Below the pieces are notes generated by a model that did not search any database, was not told where the DNA came from, and saw only the letters and a list, made by a program, of their open reading frames with translations. Of a stretch of 64,000 nt of DNA, positions 56,164-64,000 are shown in pieces (position 1 is the stretch's first letter; each line of letters begins with the position of its first letter). Made by a program: the position numbers and the translations under genes. The DNA is taken from contig NZ_MDKE01000044.1 of NCBI RefSeq assembly GCF_001870485.1, forward strand, positions 1-64,000, read 5' to 3'. The stretch comes from Oceanisphaera psychrotolerans (GTDB lineage: Bacteria; Pseudomonadota; Gammaproteobacteria; Enterobacterales; Aeromonadaceae).

Positions 56164-56559
56164 ATGAGTGGACAGATCAATTCGTTGAAGGAATTGCTGC
56201 ATACCATTACCGAGCTGCTGTTTGTCCGCTTCAAGATGGCCCGCATCGAATTTGTGGCACAGAAAGAGCGCATGGTGCGTCTTGGCATCCTGGCATTGGC
56301 GGCGGTTTTTCTGTTCTTCATGTCATACATCAGCCTGCTGTTTGGTCTTAATCTGGTGCTGTCTCATTCGGCCCGGCTGTGGGTGTTTTTCGGGCTGTCG
56401 GCGGTGTTGCTGTTGTTGATGTGCTGGGCCTTCTGGTCCATCGCCCGTAACCTCGCCGGTCAGCGCCGGTTTCTGGCCAGGACACTGCACGAGCTGCAGG
56501 AAGATGTCGCCTATATTCAGGGCAAGAAAACCATGTCCGATTGGTCTTTGAAGGACTGA
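56164..56559 (+). CDS. yqjE: YqjE-like phage-holin-family membrane protein (131 aa)
   Basis: Short cytoplasmic N-terminus (LKELLHTITELLFVRFKMARIEF), then two membrane helices (ILALAAVFLFFMSYISLLFGL and LWVFFGLSAVLLLLMCWAFW), then a basic/acidic tail. This matches the DUF1469/YqjE family. AAGGAAGG lies just before the ATG at 56164. The role is unknown; in E. coli it is co-transcribed with yqjD and yqjK. Confidence 0.85.
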   Translation: MSGQINSLKELLHTITELLFVRFKMARIEFVAQKERMVRLGILALAAVFLFFMSYISLLFGLNLVLSHSARLWVFFGLSAVLLLLMCWAFWSIARNLAGQRRFLARTLHELQEDVAYIQGKKTMSDWSLKD

Positions 56560-56563
56560 GTCC

Positions 56564-56806
56564 ATGCACAAGTCGTTACAACAGGAACAACAGTTATTAC
56601 AGCTCAAGGCGGAGGCGCTGCGGTTGAAGCTGCTGACGAATCAATTGCGCCGGCAGCAGGAGCAAAGTGAGTCCGGGGTATGGCAGCTGGCCAGCCAGCT
56701 GCCCCGGGCCGGGCTGGTATGGCGGCTGGCCAACATGCCGCGCAAGTTCAGAAACAAGTTGCTGTTGGGCGGCGCCTTGCTGGCGGTCATCTATCTGCGG
56801 TTCTGA
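56564..56806 (+). CDS. yqjK: YqjK-like protein (80 aa)
   Basis: Small basic protein with a coiled-coil N-terminus (LQQEQQLLQLKAEALRLKLL) and a hydrophobic C-terminal end (LLLGGALLAVIYLRF). It starts 4 bases after the YqjE stop, the usual position of yqjK, and the layout fits that family. The sequence is weakly conserved, so the name rests partly on gene order. Confidence 0.75.
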   Translation: MHKSLQQEQQLLQLKAEALRLKLLTNQLRRQQEQSESGVWQLASQLPRAGLVWRLANMPRKFRNKLLLGGALLAVIYLRF

Positions 56807-56871
56807 CTTCCCGACGAGCCCATGTACCCGGCAGGTGCCGGTATCGGCATTGCCGAGCAGGCAGACAGAAA

Positions 56872-56903
56872 CAGAAAGAGCGCCCACCGGGGCGCTCTTT
56901 CTG
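56872..56903. terminator. Bidirectional terminator between yqjK and the CstA-family gene
   Basis: A 13-bp perfect stem CAGAAAGAGCGCC (56872-56884) / GGCGCTCTTTCTG (56891-56903) with a 6-base loop, A-rich on one side and T-rich on the other, lies between convergent genes. A second GC stem, CCCCGAC/GTCGGGG (56917-56934), follows on the CstA side. Confidence 0.85.
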
Positions 56904-56940
56904 TTTGGTGCCCGGGCCCCGACTGCGGTCGGGGCGGGGG

Positions 56941-58368
56941 TCAGGCGCTTTCTTCTTGCACCGTTACTACCTTGGCGGAACGGAACTTGAGCAGGAAGGC
57001 GACGGTAAACACCAGGGTAACCGCCAGGCCGATCAGGGTGGACGGCTGCAGCGCCAGACCGAAGCCGATGTCGGCATTGGCCAGGTAGGTAAAAGTCACC
57101 GCGGTTATGAACATCGCCGGCAGAGTACATACCCAGTGCAGTTTGCCTTCTTTCGCCAGGTAGGCGGCGGCGGCCCACAACATGATCATGGCGGTAGTCT
57201 GATTGGCCCAGCCGAAATAGCGCCAGATAACGCCGAACTCCGCCTGGGTGATCAGGTAGCCAATCATGAACATGGGCACGGCAATCAGCAGTCGTTTGGG
57301 CAGGGCCTGTTGTCCCAGCTTGAGGAATTCGGCCACGATCAGACGGGCGCTGCGAAAGGCGGTGTCGCCCGAGGTGATTGGCAGTATCACTACCCCCAGG
57401 ATGGCGAGGATGCCGCCGACGGTACCCAGCAGGCTGGTGGACACTTCATGTACCACGGCTGCCGGACCGCCGCTGGCCAGGGTGGCATTGAGGGCCTCGG
57501 GGCTTTCATAGAAGGACAGTCCCAGGCTGCACCAGATCAACGCTATTACGCCTTCGCCGATCATGGCGCCGTAGAAAATGAAGCGGCCGGAGCGCTCGTT
57601 TTGCATGCAGCGGGCCATCAGCGGTGACTGGGTGGCATGGAAGCCAGACAGGGCGCCACAGGCGATGGTGATAAACAGCAGTGGCCACAGGGGCAGGCCT
57701 TCGGGGTGCAGGTTGGAGAAATCGATACCGCTCTGATAGAAGCCCTTGCCGCTATATACCTGGCCGATCAGCAGGCCGACCGACATGAACACCAGCAGGG
57801 CGCCGAACACTGGATAGAAGCGGCCGATGATCTTGTCGATGGGCACCAGGGTGGCCAGTATGTAATAACCAAAGATAACGGCGACCCAGGCAGTGACCGC
57901 AATGCCGGACAGGTTGCCGAGCAGCTTGGCCGGGCCCAGTACGAACACCACGCCGACCAGCAGCAGCAGGATCACGGCGAAGATATTCATGAAGTGCTTG
58001 GCAACACTGCCCAGCTGTTCGCCGACCACGGTCGGTACCGAGGCGCCCCTGGCGCGTACCGACAGCATGCCTGAGAAATAGTCATGAACGGCCCCGGCGA
58101 AGATACAGCCGAACACGATCCACAACATGGCAACGGGGCCGTAGAGGGCACCCAGAATGGGACCGAAGATGGGGCCCAGACCGGCGATATTAAGCAGCTG
58201 CACCAGGTAGATTTTCTTGTCCGACATGGGTACATAGTCGACGCCGTCGGCCATGGTGATGGCCGGGGTATCCAGTTCCGGGCGAGGTCCGAACAACCGC
58301 TCGATAAACTTTCCGTAGCTGAAGTAGCCGGCGACCAGCAGGCCGGCACAGAGTAAAAACCATAACAT
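56941..58368 (-). CDS. CstA-family (carbon starvation/pyruvate) transporter (475 aa)
   Basis: Polytopic inner-membrane protein of the CstA family (PF02554). Landmarks are VDYVPMSDKKIYLVQLLNIAGLGPIFGPILGALYGP near the N-terminus (key residues AGLGPIFGPILGALYG), HDYFSGMLSVRARGASVP, SGFHATQSPLMARCMQ and GDTAFRSARL. At 475 residues it is the short form; E. coli CstA and BtsT are about 700. Family members import pyruvate or peptides under starvation. The BtsS/BtsR-like system lies directly upstream on the same strand, and two BtsR-type boxes precede this gene, so pyruvate-responsive control is likely, as for btsT in E. coli. Confidence 0.9.
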   Translation of the reverse strand: MLWFLLCAGLLVAGYFSYGKFIERLFGPRPELDTPAITMADGVDYVPMSDKKIYLVQLLNIAGLGPIFGPILGALYGPVAMLWIVFGCIFAGAVHDYFSGMLSVRARGASVPTVVGEQLGSVAKHFMNIFAVILLLLVGVVFVLGPAKLLGNLSGIAVTAWVAVIFGYYILATLVPIDKIIGRFYPVFGALLVFMSVGLLIGQVYSGKGFYQSGIDFSNLHPEGLPLWPLLFITIACGALSGFHATQSPLMARCMQNERSGRFIFYGAMIGEGVIALIWCSLGLSFYESPEALNATLASGGPAAVVHEVSTSLLGTVGGILAILGVVILPITSGDTAFRSARLIVAEFLKLGQQALPKRLLIAVPMFMIGYLITQAEFGVIWRYFGWANQTTAMIMLWAAAAYLAKEGKLHWVCTLPAMFITAVTFTYLANADIGFGLALQPSTLIGLAVTLVFTVAFLLKFRSAKVVTVQEESA

Positions 58369-58445
58369 AAGCGCAACTCCTTGGCTGAATGGTAGTGTTG
58401 CGCCCAGTGTAAGAAAACGGTTAAAAAAATCCCGTCTTGTTTGAG

Positions 58446-58473
58446 TAAGCGGTCATATGTGGTGTTAAGCGGT
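58446..58473 (-). promoter_or_regulatory. Two BtsR-type boxes upstream of the CstA-family gene
   Basis: On the minus strand, ACCGCTTA occurs twice as a direct repeat (58473-58466 and 58453-58446), separated by 12 bases. It matches the ACC(G/A)CT(C/T)A direct-repeat motif known for BtsR (YehT) at the E. coli btsT promoter. A TACACT -10-like element lies closer to the gene, with no good -35 box, as expected for an activated promoter. Confidence 0.75.
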
Positions 58474-58514
58474 TGTAATACATTTGTAATGGTGGAAGGC
58501 TGTGAGCCGGATCA

Positions 58515-59228
58515 CTAGGATTGCAGGCCCAAACGGACTTTAAGCGCCTTGAGGTAGCGGCGGCTGACCGGCAGGGTATGCCCCAGCCGGGTTTCCAGCT
58601 CGGCACTGTGGTTATCCTGCAGGGTGATTTCCCGGATGGCGGAGGCAGACACCAGATATTGGCGGTGTACCCGCAGCAGGGCGGTGCGCTGCTCCAGCAC
58701 CTTGAGGGTCAGCTGGGTATGATATTCACCCTTTTCAGTGACCAGATGGACCCCGCCCAGATCGGAATAGATGTATTCCACCTCCGCCAGCGGCACCAGC
58801 CGGATGCGTTGCTGCTGATAACCGGGGATGGTGGTCAGAGACGGGGTGACCGGGGCCAGATCCTGGGGCGGCAGCGCCTGTCCGAGCCGGTCCAGGGTTT
58901 TCTGCAGCCGGGCTTTGGACACCGGCTTGAGCAGATAGTCGAAGGCATTGTCCTCGAATGCCTGAATGGCATAGTCATCGTGGGCGGTGACGAACACCAC
59001 CCGGGGGATCTGCCCGGGCTCCAGCATGGACAGCAGCTCCAGTCCGCTGATTTTCGGCATCTGGATATCGAGAAACAGCACATCGGGCTTGTGTTGCGGC
59101 AGCAGTGCCATGGCCTCCAGGGCGTTGGCGGCCTCGGCGAGGACGGTCACCCCACCCAGCTCCTGTAACAGCTCGGCCAGCTCGGCGCGGGCATAGGGTT
59201 CATCATCGACGATCAGGGCGCTGATCAT
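58515..59228 (-). CDS. btsR: BtsR-like LytTR response regulator (237 aa)
   Basis: Starts ISALIVDDEPYARAELAELLQ, the acidic pocket of a receiver domain. The phosphoacceptor Asp is in PDVLFLDIQMPKISG and the switch Lys in YLLKPVSKARLQ. After a linker, residues about 135-237 form a LytTR DNA-binding domain (EVEYIYSDLGGVHLVTEKGEY, LLRVHRQYLVSASAIREI, LPVSRRYLKAL). The ATG at 59228 overlaps the kinase stop by 4 bases (ATGA), so the pair is translationally coupled; the frame extends upstream but that part lies within the kinase gene. It binds direct repeats upstream of its transporter target, and such boxes are present 3' of it at 58446-58473. Confidence 0.9.
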   Translation of the reverse strand: MISALIVDDEPYARAELAELLQELGGVTVLAEAANALEAMALLPQHKPDVLFLDIQMPKISGLELLSMLEPGQIPRVVFVTAHDDYAIQAFEDNAFDYLLKPVSKARLQKTLDRLGQALPPQDLAPVTPSLTTIPGYQQQRIRLVPLAEVEYIYSDLGGVHLVTEKGEYHTQLTLKVLEQRTALLRVHRQYLVSASAIREITLQDNHSAELETRLGHTLPVSRRYLKALKVRLGLQS

Positions 59229-60901
59229 GGCTGGCTCTCCTGCTGTGGAAGTGAAACGGTCACCCGGGTCCATTGTTCGGGCTCGACGCCGATATCGACC
59301 CCGAAGCGCTCACCATAGAGACACTTGATCCGTTTGTCGACCAGGCTCAGGCCCAGACCGTCACCGTCGGCCCTGGCCTGGTAGGTGCCGGCATTGTCGG
59401 TGACCCTGAGTCTGACCGTATCTGCCTCGGTGTCGGCGGTGACCCGGATCTGCCCCTGCTCGAGCAGGGTGGAGATACCGTGCTTGATGGCATTCTCGAT
59501 GATGGGCTGCAGGGTAAAGGTGGGCAGCCGCAATCCGAGCAGCGATTCGGGAATGTCCACGCTGACCGTCAGCCGGTCGTTGAAGCGGGCCTGTTCGATG
59601 GCCAGGTAGGCGGCGACATGATCCAGCTCTTCCGCCAGGGTGGTCTGCTCGCAGGCGCGCTTGAGATTCTTGCGGAAGAAATTGGACAGATGTAGCAGCA
59701 GCTCCCGCGCCTTGTCCGGATCCCGGCGGGTGATGGCGCCGATGGTGTTGAGGGCATTGAACAGGAAGTGCGGATTGACCTGGGCATGGGCCAGCTTGAG
59801 CTCGGACTGGGTAAGCAGCTGTTGCTGCTGTTCGAGCCGGCCGGTCAGTAGCTGGTGGGCCAGCAGGCCGGCGATGCCTTCGCCCAGGGTGCGGTTGATC
59901 TTCAGGAACAGGCGTCTTTTGGGCTCGTAGAGTTTGATGGTACCGAGGATGCCGTCTTCTCCCCGGATGGGGATCACCAGTACCGAGCCGAGCTGGCAGT
60001 CGTCGGACAGGGAGCAGGCATAAGGCATCTGGTAGCCGTCGGCAAACTTGATCTCCTGATCGCGGATGGCTTCCAGAGTCAGGGGAGAGGCGATGGCGGT
60101 GCCCGGCTGGTGGTGTTCATGGCCCAGGCCGGTGAAGGCGAGAATTTTCTCCCGGTCGGTGATGGCCACGGCGGCCACTCCGGTTTCTTCATGGATGATG
60201 CGGCAGATTTTTCGGGCAGACTCGCTGTTCAGTCCCCGGCCCATGATGCCGACGGTACGCTGGGCGATGTTCAGCGCCCGGGCGGAAAAGCGGCTGGAGA
60301 ATTTTTCGTACATGGCTTTCTGGTCGCGGATCATGCTGATAAAGAGCGCCGCCCCCGTGGCGTTGGCGAGCAGCATGGGCGCGGCGATGACCTGTACCAG
60401 CGTCAGCGCCTGCTCGAAGGGTCTGGCCACCAGCAGTATGGTGGTCATCTGCAGGGCTTCCGCCGCCAGGGTGGTGGCAAAGGCCACCCAGGGAGAAAAC
60501 AGCCTGGCCATCTCGCCCCGCTTGACCAGATGGTAATGCACCAGGCCCCCCAGCAGGCCTTCGAGGGTGGTGGAGATGGCACAGGCCAGATCGGTGAAGC
60601 CGCCCATGGTATAGCGGTGCAGGCCGCCGGTCAGACCAACCAGGGTGCCGGTGACGGGGCCGCCCAGCAGGCCACCCAGCACGGCGCCCACCGCCCGGGT
60701 ATTGGCGATGGCATCCTGCACTTCCAGGCCGAAATAGCTGCCCATGATGCAGAAGCCGGAAAACACCAGATAGATGACCATCTTGTGGGGCAGGCGGATG
60801 GAGTAGTTCACCATCGGCTTGAACAGGGGGGATTTCGACAGCAGGTAGGCGATAACCAGAAACACGCTCATCTGCTGCATCAGGGAAAAAATTAGCGACA
60901 T
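59225..60901 (-). CDS. btsS: BtsS-like LytS-family sensor histidine kinase (558 aa)
   Basis: Residues 1-200 form the five-to-six-helix 5TMR-LYT membrane sensor (start MSLIFSLMQQMSVFLVIAYLL; GGLLGGPVTGTLVGLTGGLHRYTMGG). A GAF-like domain follows (about 220-350). The histidine-kinase domain contains the H-box AHAQVNPHFLFNALNTIGAI, an N-box in PIIENAIKHGIS and a G-box in GLGLSLVDKRIKCLYG. The length (558) is close to E. coli BtsS (561), a high-affinity pyruvate receptor. The neighbour order kinase, regulator, CstA-family transporter supports that assignment. Confidence 0.9.
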   Translation of the reverse strand: MSLIFSLMQQMSVFLVIAYLLSKSPLFKPMVNYSIRLPHKMVIYLVFSGFCIMGSYFGLEVQDAIANTRAVGAVLGGLLGGPVTGTLVGLTGGLHRYTMGGFTDLACAISTTLEGLLGGLVHYHLVKRGEMARLFSPWVAFATTLAAEALQMTTILLVARPFEQALTLVQVIAAPMLLANATGAALFISMIRDQKAMYEKFSSRFSARALNIAQRTVGIMGRGLNSESARKICRIIHEETGVAAVAITDREKILAFTGLGHEHHQPGTAIASPLTLEAIRDQEIKFADGYQMPYACSLSDDCQLGSVLVIPIRGEDGILGTIKLYEPKRRLFLKINRTLGEGIAGLLAHQLLTGRLEQQQQLLTQSELKLAHAQVNPHFLFNALNTIGAITRRDPDKARELLLHLSNFFRKNLKRACEQTTLAEELDHVAAYLAIEQARFNDRLTVSVDIPESLLGLRLPTFTLQPIIENAIKHGISTLLEQGQIRVTADTEADTVRLRVTDNAGTYQARADGDGLGLSLVDKRIKCLYGERFGVDIGVEPEQWTRVTVSLPQQESQP

Positions 60902-61128
60902 GACAGGATCCCGGAATGCGTTCGGCGCCGCCGCACCGGCCGGTACAGCTCAGACGATGGCCGCAGGAAAGTCGTCAGGGTAGGTCAATAACGGGGCGTG
61001 AGCAAGACATGCGCAACCCGGGGGCGACAAACGTGACGCCTGTCCGGTGGCAAAACGGACCCTGACCGCCAATGCTTAACGGTGAGTGCCGCCGGCCGGT
61101 GGCAGTGGTTCCAACGACGAGGTTTGCC

Positions 61129-61335
61129 ATGTCCCATCATGTTTACAAATTAATAGAAGTAGCCGGAACATCCCCGCACGGTTACGACGACGCCATCAAG
61201 CAGGCGGTGGCCAAGGCGGCCGAATCGGTGGACCACCTGGACTGGTTCGAGGTCACGGAAATGCGCGGTCATATCAGGGACGGCCAGATTGCCCATTTTC
61301 AGGTAGTGCTGAAAATAGGTTTCCGTCTGGAATAA
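61129..61335 (+). CDS. Dodecin flavin-binding protein (68 aa)
   Basis: MSHHVYKLIEVAGTSPHGYDDAIKQAVAKAAESV, with key motifs YKLIEVAGTSPHGYDDAI and LDWFEVTEMRGHIRDG, is a classic dodecin, a 12-subunit hollow shell that stores or sequesters flavins. The Trp of the flavin-stacking site is present (W in LDWFEV), as is the C-terminal strand HFQVVLKIGFRLE. The ATG at 61129 has GAGG upstream; extra residues in the frame before it are not part of the family. Monocistronic, divergent from the btsS gene. Confidence 0.95.
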   Translation: MSHHVYKLIEVAGTSPHGYDDAIKQAVAKAAESVDHLDWFEVTEMRGHIRDGQIAHFQVVLKIGFRLE

Positions 61336-61345
61336 GCGGGTACCG

Positions 61346-61372
61346 GACAGCACCGATGATAACGGTGCCGTC
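61346..61372. terminator. Hairpin between convergent dodecin and dnaC genes
   Basis: GCACCG (61350-61355) pairs with CGGTGC (61363-61368), extended by GGAC/GTCC around it with one mismatch on each side. There is no T-run on either side, so termination is only probable. Confidence 0.5.
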
Positions 61373-61380
61373 CTCGGGGG

Positions 61381-62226
61381 TCAGCTGCGGTAGTCGCCGA
61401 TATCCGGGCGTCGGCTGGGGCCGAGCAGGGCCATGTCGACCGGATGAAAGGCCTTGATCGCCTCGAAACAGAAATCGCCTACCGCCCGGTGCAGCGCCTG
61501 CGGGTCATGGTTGGTGATGATGATCACGCTCTTGGACAGATTGCGGCGGCGACGCAGCAGATGACCGAGAAAACTGGACTGGCTTTCTGCCAGCCGGGTG
61601 CGGTTGGCAGCCACTTCATCGAGGATCAGCAGGTCGACTTCTTCCAGTGCCCGCCGATACTGGTTGCGGCTTTCCTGATCTTCGATGACGCCGAAAAACA
61701 GCCGGTCTACCACCGAGGCCCATTGTTGAAAAATCACCGACTTCTGGTGCTGCCGGATCAGGTCGTGGGCAATGGCCCCGGCCAGGGTTGACTTGCCGGT
61801 GCCGAAATTGCCGTAAATCAGAATGGCGGCACCGCCTTTTTCTTCCCAGTGATCGAAGGCATTGATGAAGTGATGGGCGGTATCGATATGATGGCTCAGC
61901 GCCGGGTCGTCGCGGTCCATGTTGTCGAAGATCCACTCCGAGTTGAGATCCGCCTGGGCCAGCAAGCGTTCGGTGCGCTGCTGTTTCGCTGCTTTCTGGG
62001 CCTGACGTACTTCGGTATTGGCCTGCTGCTCATACTGGCGCTTGAGGGTGAAGTAGTCATACTCGGGCAGGTTGCCGCCGGCGCGCAGCCGCTGCAGCCG
62101 GTTCAGCAATCCCTTCACATCACCACCGACGGCGGTCGGAGAGACGTCTTTCTGTGGTTTCGGGCGGCGCCGACGACGGGCGATGTCGTTCAGGTCGGCG
62201 GCAATTTCTTCAGCTGTCTTTTTCAT
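61381..62226 (-). CDS. dnaC: DnaC-like replicative helicase loader (281 aa)
   Basis: AAA+ ATPase that loads DnaB onto DNA at replication origins and during restart. The N-terminal 100 residues are basic and helical (helicase-binding region). Walker A is IYGNFGTGKSTLAGAIAHDL, Walker B is VDLLILDEV, and sensor 1 is VIIITNHDP. It is longer than E. coli DnaC (245) mainly through the basic N-terminal tail (IARRRRRPKPQKD). Its start overlaps the dnaT stop by 17 bases, the same order as dnaT-dnaC in enterobacteria. Confidence 0.9.
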   Translation of the reverse strand: MKKTAEEIAADLNDIARRRRRPKPQKDVSPTAVGGDVKGLLNRLQRLRAGGNLPEYDYFTLKRQYEQQANTEVRQAQKAAKQQRTERLLAQADLNSEWIFDNMDRDDPALSHHIDTAHHFINAFDHWEEKGGAAILIYGNFGTGKSTLAGAIAHDLIRQHQKSVIFQQWASVVDRLFFGVIEDQESRNQYRRALEEVDLLILDEVAANRTRLAESQSSFLGHLLRRRRNLSKSVIIITNHDPQALHRAVGDFCFEAIKAFHPVDMALLGPSRRPDIGDYRS

Positions 62227-62920
62227 TGCGGTCTTCCTGGTTATCGGAGCTGAGACGCTGGGCTTCGGCCATCATTTCACGAGCTCGTTTGCTGGGGCCG
62301 GTGTCGTTTTTGGCCGGTAGTTGCTGGTAGTGGCCGCTGTCCTGCGGTGGTGCCGCGCGTTTGACGCTGCGCTGGTTCTTAAGCTTGCGTACCAGTTTCA
62401 GCATCCACTGATGCTGGTTTTCGAACACTTCGGGCCGCCCCAGCCAGTAGGCGATAAACTCGCCCAGTTCGGTTTCATCAACGTGGCTGTCGAGCAGGCC
62501 GCAGAGCCTGGCCAGGCCATCAAACTGTTCATCCGGGCGCCATTGCGGATGCATGGCAAACTGGCGCGAGGGTAGTGGAGCCAATCCCTGAAGTCCTTTC
62601 AGTGGCAAAGAAAACACGGCACCGTGGTAGTGCTGGGGGTGAGGATTCTGCACCAGGCTCAGCAAACCGGCATCCAGCAACTCATCGACCAGTGCGGTCA
62701 GTTCGGCCGGCGTGACACGATAGCGGTATTCACCTTCACCCTGCACGGCCAGTGCCTTGCCCAACAAGGGGTAATCCAGCGCCTGGGTGATGTCACCCCG
62801 GGCATGGTGCCTGAGGTAGAGCTGATACAGGCTGCGTGCCGGATGAGACAGTCTGGGGGAGGTCAGTGCCTGATATTCTGCCGGTGTCATAATGCCACAG
62901 TGATCAAATGAGAGACCCAT
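62210..62920 (-). CDS. dnaT: DnaT-like primosomal protein (236 aa)
   Basis: The C-terminal half has the DnaT single-strand-binding signature: RQFAMHPQWRPDEQFDGLARLCG, ETELGEFIAYWLGRPEVFENQHQWMLKLVRKLK (key residues FIAYW and QHQWMLKLVRKL). The N-terminal half is the less conserved trimerisation part. DnaT helps PriA and DnaC restart replication. The start at 62920 has no strong ribosome-binding site; the ATG ten codons further in is an alternative. DnaT is mostly confined to Enterobacterales and nearby orders, which helps place the organism. Confidence 0.85.
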   Translation of the reverse strand: MGLSFDHCGIMTPAEYQALTSPRLSHPARSLYQLYLRHHARGDITQALDYPLLGKALAVQGEGEYRYRVTPAELTALVDELLDAGLLSLVQNPHPQHYHGAVFSLPLKGLQGLAPLPSRQFAMHPQWRPDEQFDGLARLCGLLDSHVDETELGEFIAYWLGRPEVFENQHQWMLKLVRKLKNQRSVKRAAPPQDSGHYQQLPAKNDTGPSKRAREMMAEAQRLSSDNQEDRNEKDS

Positions 62921-63007
62921 TATCCAATAAAGCCACGGCAGAATACAGCCGCCATGACGGAGCCTCTGTCGCTCTGCCGAAATTCGTCTAGGCTCAGAGT
63001 ATATCCC

Positions 63008-64000
63008 ATGACCTTGTTGCCTAATCTGATGTTTGACCGCGATCTACTTATTCTGCTGATCGAAGATGATGCCGTGTTCCGCCGGTTGATGGTGACGTAC
63101 CTGGAGTTGTGGGGAGCCAGGGTGATCGAGGCGGAGCATGGCGAAGAGGGCATATGGCAGGCGCGTGAGCAGTCGCCCGATCTGGTACTGAGCAATCTGA
63201 AACTGCTGGCGCCGGACGGTCAGGAGGTGATTAGCTGCCTGAAACAACGTTATCCGGCGCTGCCGGTGATTGCCATTTCCGGCCAGAAGACAATGGCGGA
63301 CGTTGCGCGGGCGTTGCGGGCCGGTGCCGAAGATTATCTTGCCAAGCCGATCCGCAACTGGTCGCTGGTAGCCGATGTCATTACCGCCTGCCTCAAGCCC
63401 GACCCGCGGCGATTGTTCGACGAGCTCAACGACCATCTGGCGTTTTTTCGCCGGGAAGACGTGGCCGCCAGCCGTCTGTGTCAGGGATGGCGTCAGCTAC
63501 CCGAGCGTGAACTTGGGGCCTGGAAACTTCGTTGCCGGCAAAGTTCCCCCTGGCTGCTCGCCGAATATATCCGGCTGGATCAGGACCTGTTGCTGCTGCT
63601 GGCGGAGTTTGACCCGCTCGATATGGACACTCCGGTGATGATGTCACTGATGGCCTTTCTGCTGAACGAACCCTTGCGGCAGTACCAGAATCGGCCGGGG
63701 TGTCTGTTGAACAGCCCGGCCCGTACGCTGGAATACATCAATCGCCTGATCCTGGACGCGGGTCTTGGCTGTCGGGTGAATCTGGCCTTGTTCCGGTTGC
63801 AGGCCAACAGCAACAGGGTGATGATGGCCAATGGCGGCATGGTGGGCAACGACTGGCTGGCTCGCTGTAATGCCGGTCCGCTGGGGTTAAAAAAATTGTC
63901 CGCCAGTCAGCTCAGCTACGCCTGCTCCTTTCCTTTCGATCTGAGCCTGCATGGTGGTTTTGGCGGTAAAATGCAACTTACCGCCAGTCACGGCAGTTAC
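63008..64000 (+). CDS. RssB-like response regulator, partial (runs off window)
   Basis: Receiver domain starts ILLIEDDAVFRRLMVTYLELWGA; the acidic pair is present and the switch residues appear in VIAISGQKT and DYLAKPI. The position of the phosphoacceptor Asp is Asn63 (PDLVLSNLKLLAPDG), codon AAT, so normal phosphorylation should not occur. The rest, without a DNA-binding helix-turn-helix, fits the RssB type with a degenerate phosphatase-like C-terminal half (from about 225, LLNSPARTLEYINRLILD). RssB delivers RpoS to ClpXP. The frame is open to the end of the window (331 codons seen). The ATG at 63029 is an alternative start. Confidence 0.7.
   Translation, partial: MTLLPNLMFDRDLLILLIEDDAVFRRLMVTYLELWGARVIEAEHGEEGIWQAREQSPDLVLSNLKLLAPDGQEVISCLKQRYPALPVIAISGQKTMADVARALRAGAEDYLAKPIRNWSLVADVITACLKPDPRRLFDELNDHLAFFRREDVAASRLCQGWRQLPERELGAWKLRCRQSSPWLLAEYIRLDQDLLLLLAEFDPLDMDTPVMMSLMAFLLNEPLRQYQNRPGCLLNSPARTLEYINRLILDAGLGCRVNLALFRLQANSNRVMMANGGMVGNDWLARCNAGPLGLKKLSASQLSYACSFPFDLSLHGGFGGKMQLTASHGSY

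Noticed and set aside
1-64000. tRNA or rRNA genes
   Set aside because: I saw no cloverleaf with the GTTCGAATC-type arm or any rRNA segment on either strand.

Overview
The window comes from a GC-rich gammaproteobacterium. The chromosomal backbone on the right (host-attachment protein, YqjD/YqjE/YqjK-type trio, CstA-family transporter, BtsS/BtsR-type two-component pair, dodecin, DnaC, DnaT, RssB-like regulator) is typical of the Enterobacterales/Aeromonadales side of the class. DnaT in particular suggests an Aeromonadales-like marine organism of the Oceanimonas/Zobellella/Oceanisphaera kind. That genus-level guess is inference only.

Layout. (1) 1-1650 is AT-rich accessory DNA: the 5' end of an IS630-family transposase running off the left edge, and a minus-strand RelA/SpoT-domain gene. 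(2) 1962-3314 encodes an exported phytase-like/esterase-like beta-propeller protein, followed by a good intrinsic terminator. (3) 3315-3867 is non-coding, with a candidate promoter and a chain of strong hairpins that looks like a structured leader. (4) 3868-54767 is one co-directional cluster of about 51 kb devoted to surface protein export. It holds an IalB-like periplasmic protein, an AMIN-TolC outer-membrane channel, a giant LEPR-XLL/DUF4347 protein (about 9,100 residues if one base is restored), a TpsB transporter, a 3,742-residue TpsA filamentous-haemagglutinin-like exoprotein, a DUF3467 protein, a GAF-HlyD fusion, a PqqD-M50 protease-HlyD fusion, a short SecA-like ATPase and a periplasmic HlyD-type adaptor. 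(5) 55078-64000 is ordinary backbone.

The striking feature is region 4. It has an outer-membrane TolC-like channel, three HlyD-type adaptors, a leader-binding-like domain fused to an intramembrane protease, and a SecA-like motor, but no type I ABC transporter. The simplest reading is a dedicated export machine for the giant LEPR-XLL protein in which a SecA-like ATPase takes the place of the ABC ATPase. A two-partner secretion pair lies in the middle of the same cluster. The SecA-like protein ends just after its second nucleotide-binding domain, so it lacks the helical wing, two-helix finger and zinc tail of housekeeping SecA.

Three genes of this cluster (the AMIN-TolC channel, the giant protein and the SecA-like ATPase) each carry one apparent single-base deletion giving a -1 shift. 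In the giant gene it falls in a run of five G where six would restore the frame. Either the assembly has indel errors here, or the pathway is switched off or decaying in this strain. Each broken gene is listed as its two visible reading frames.
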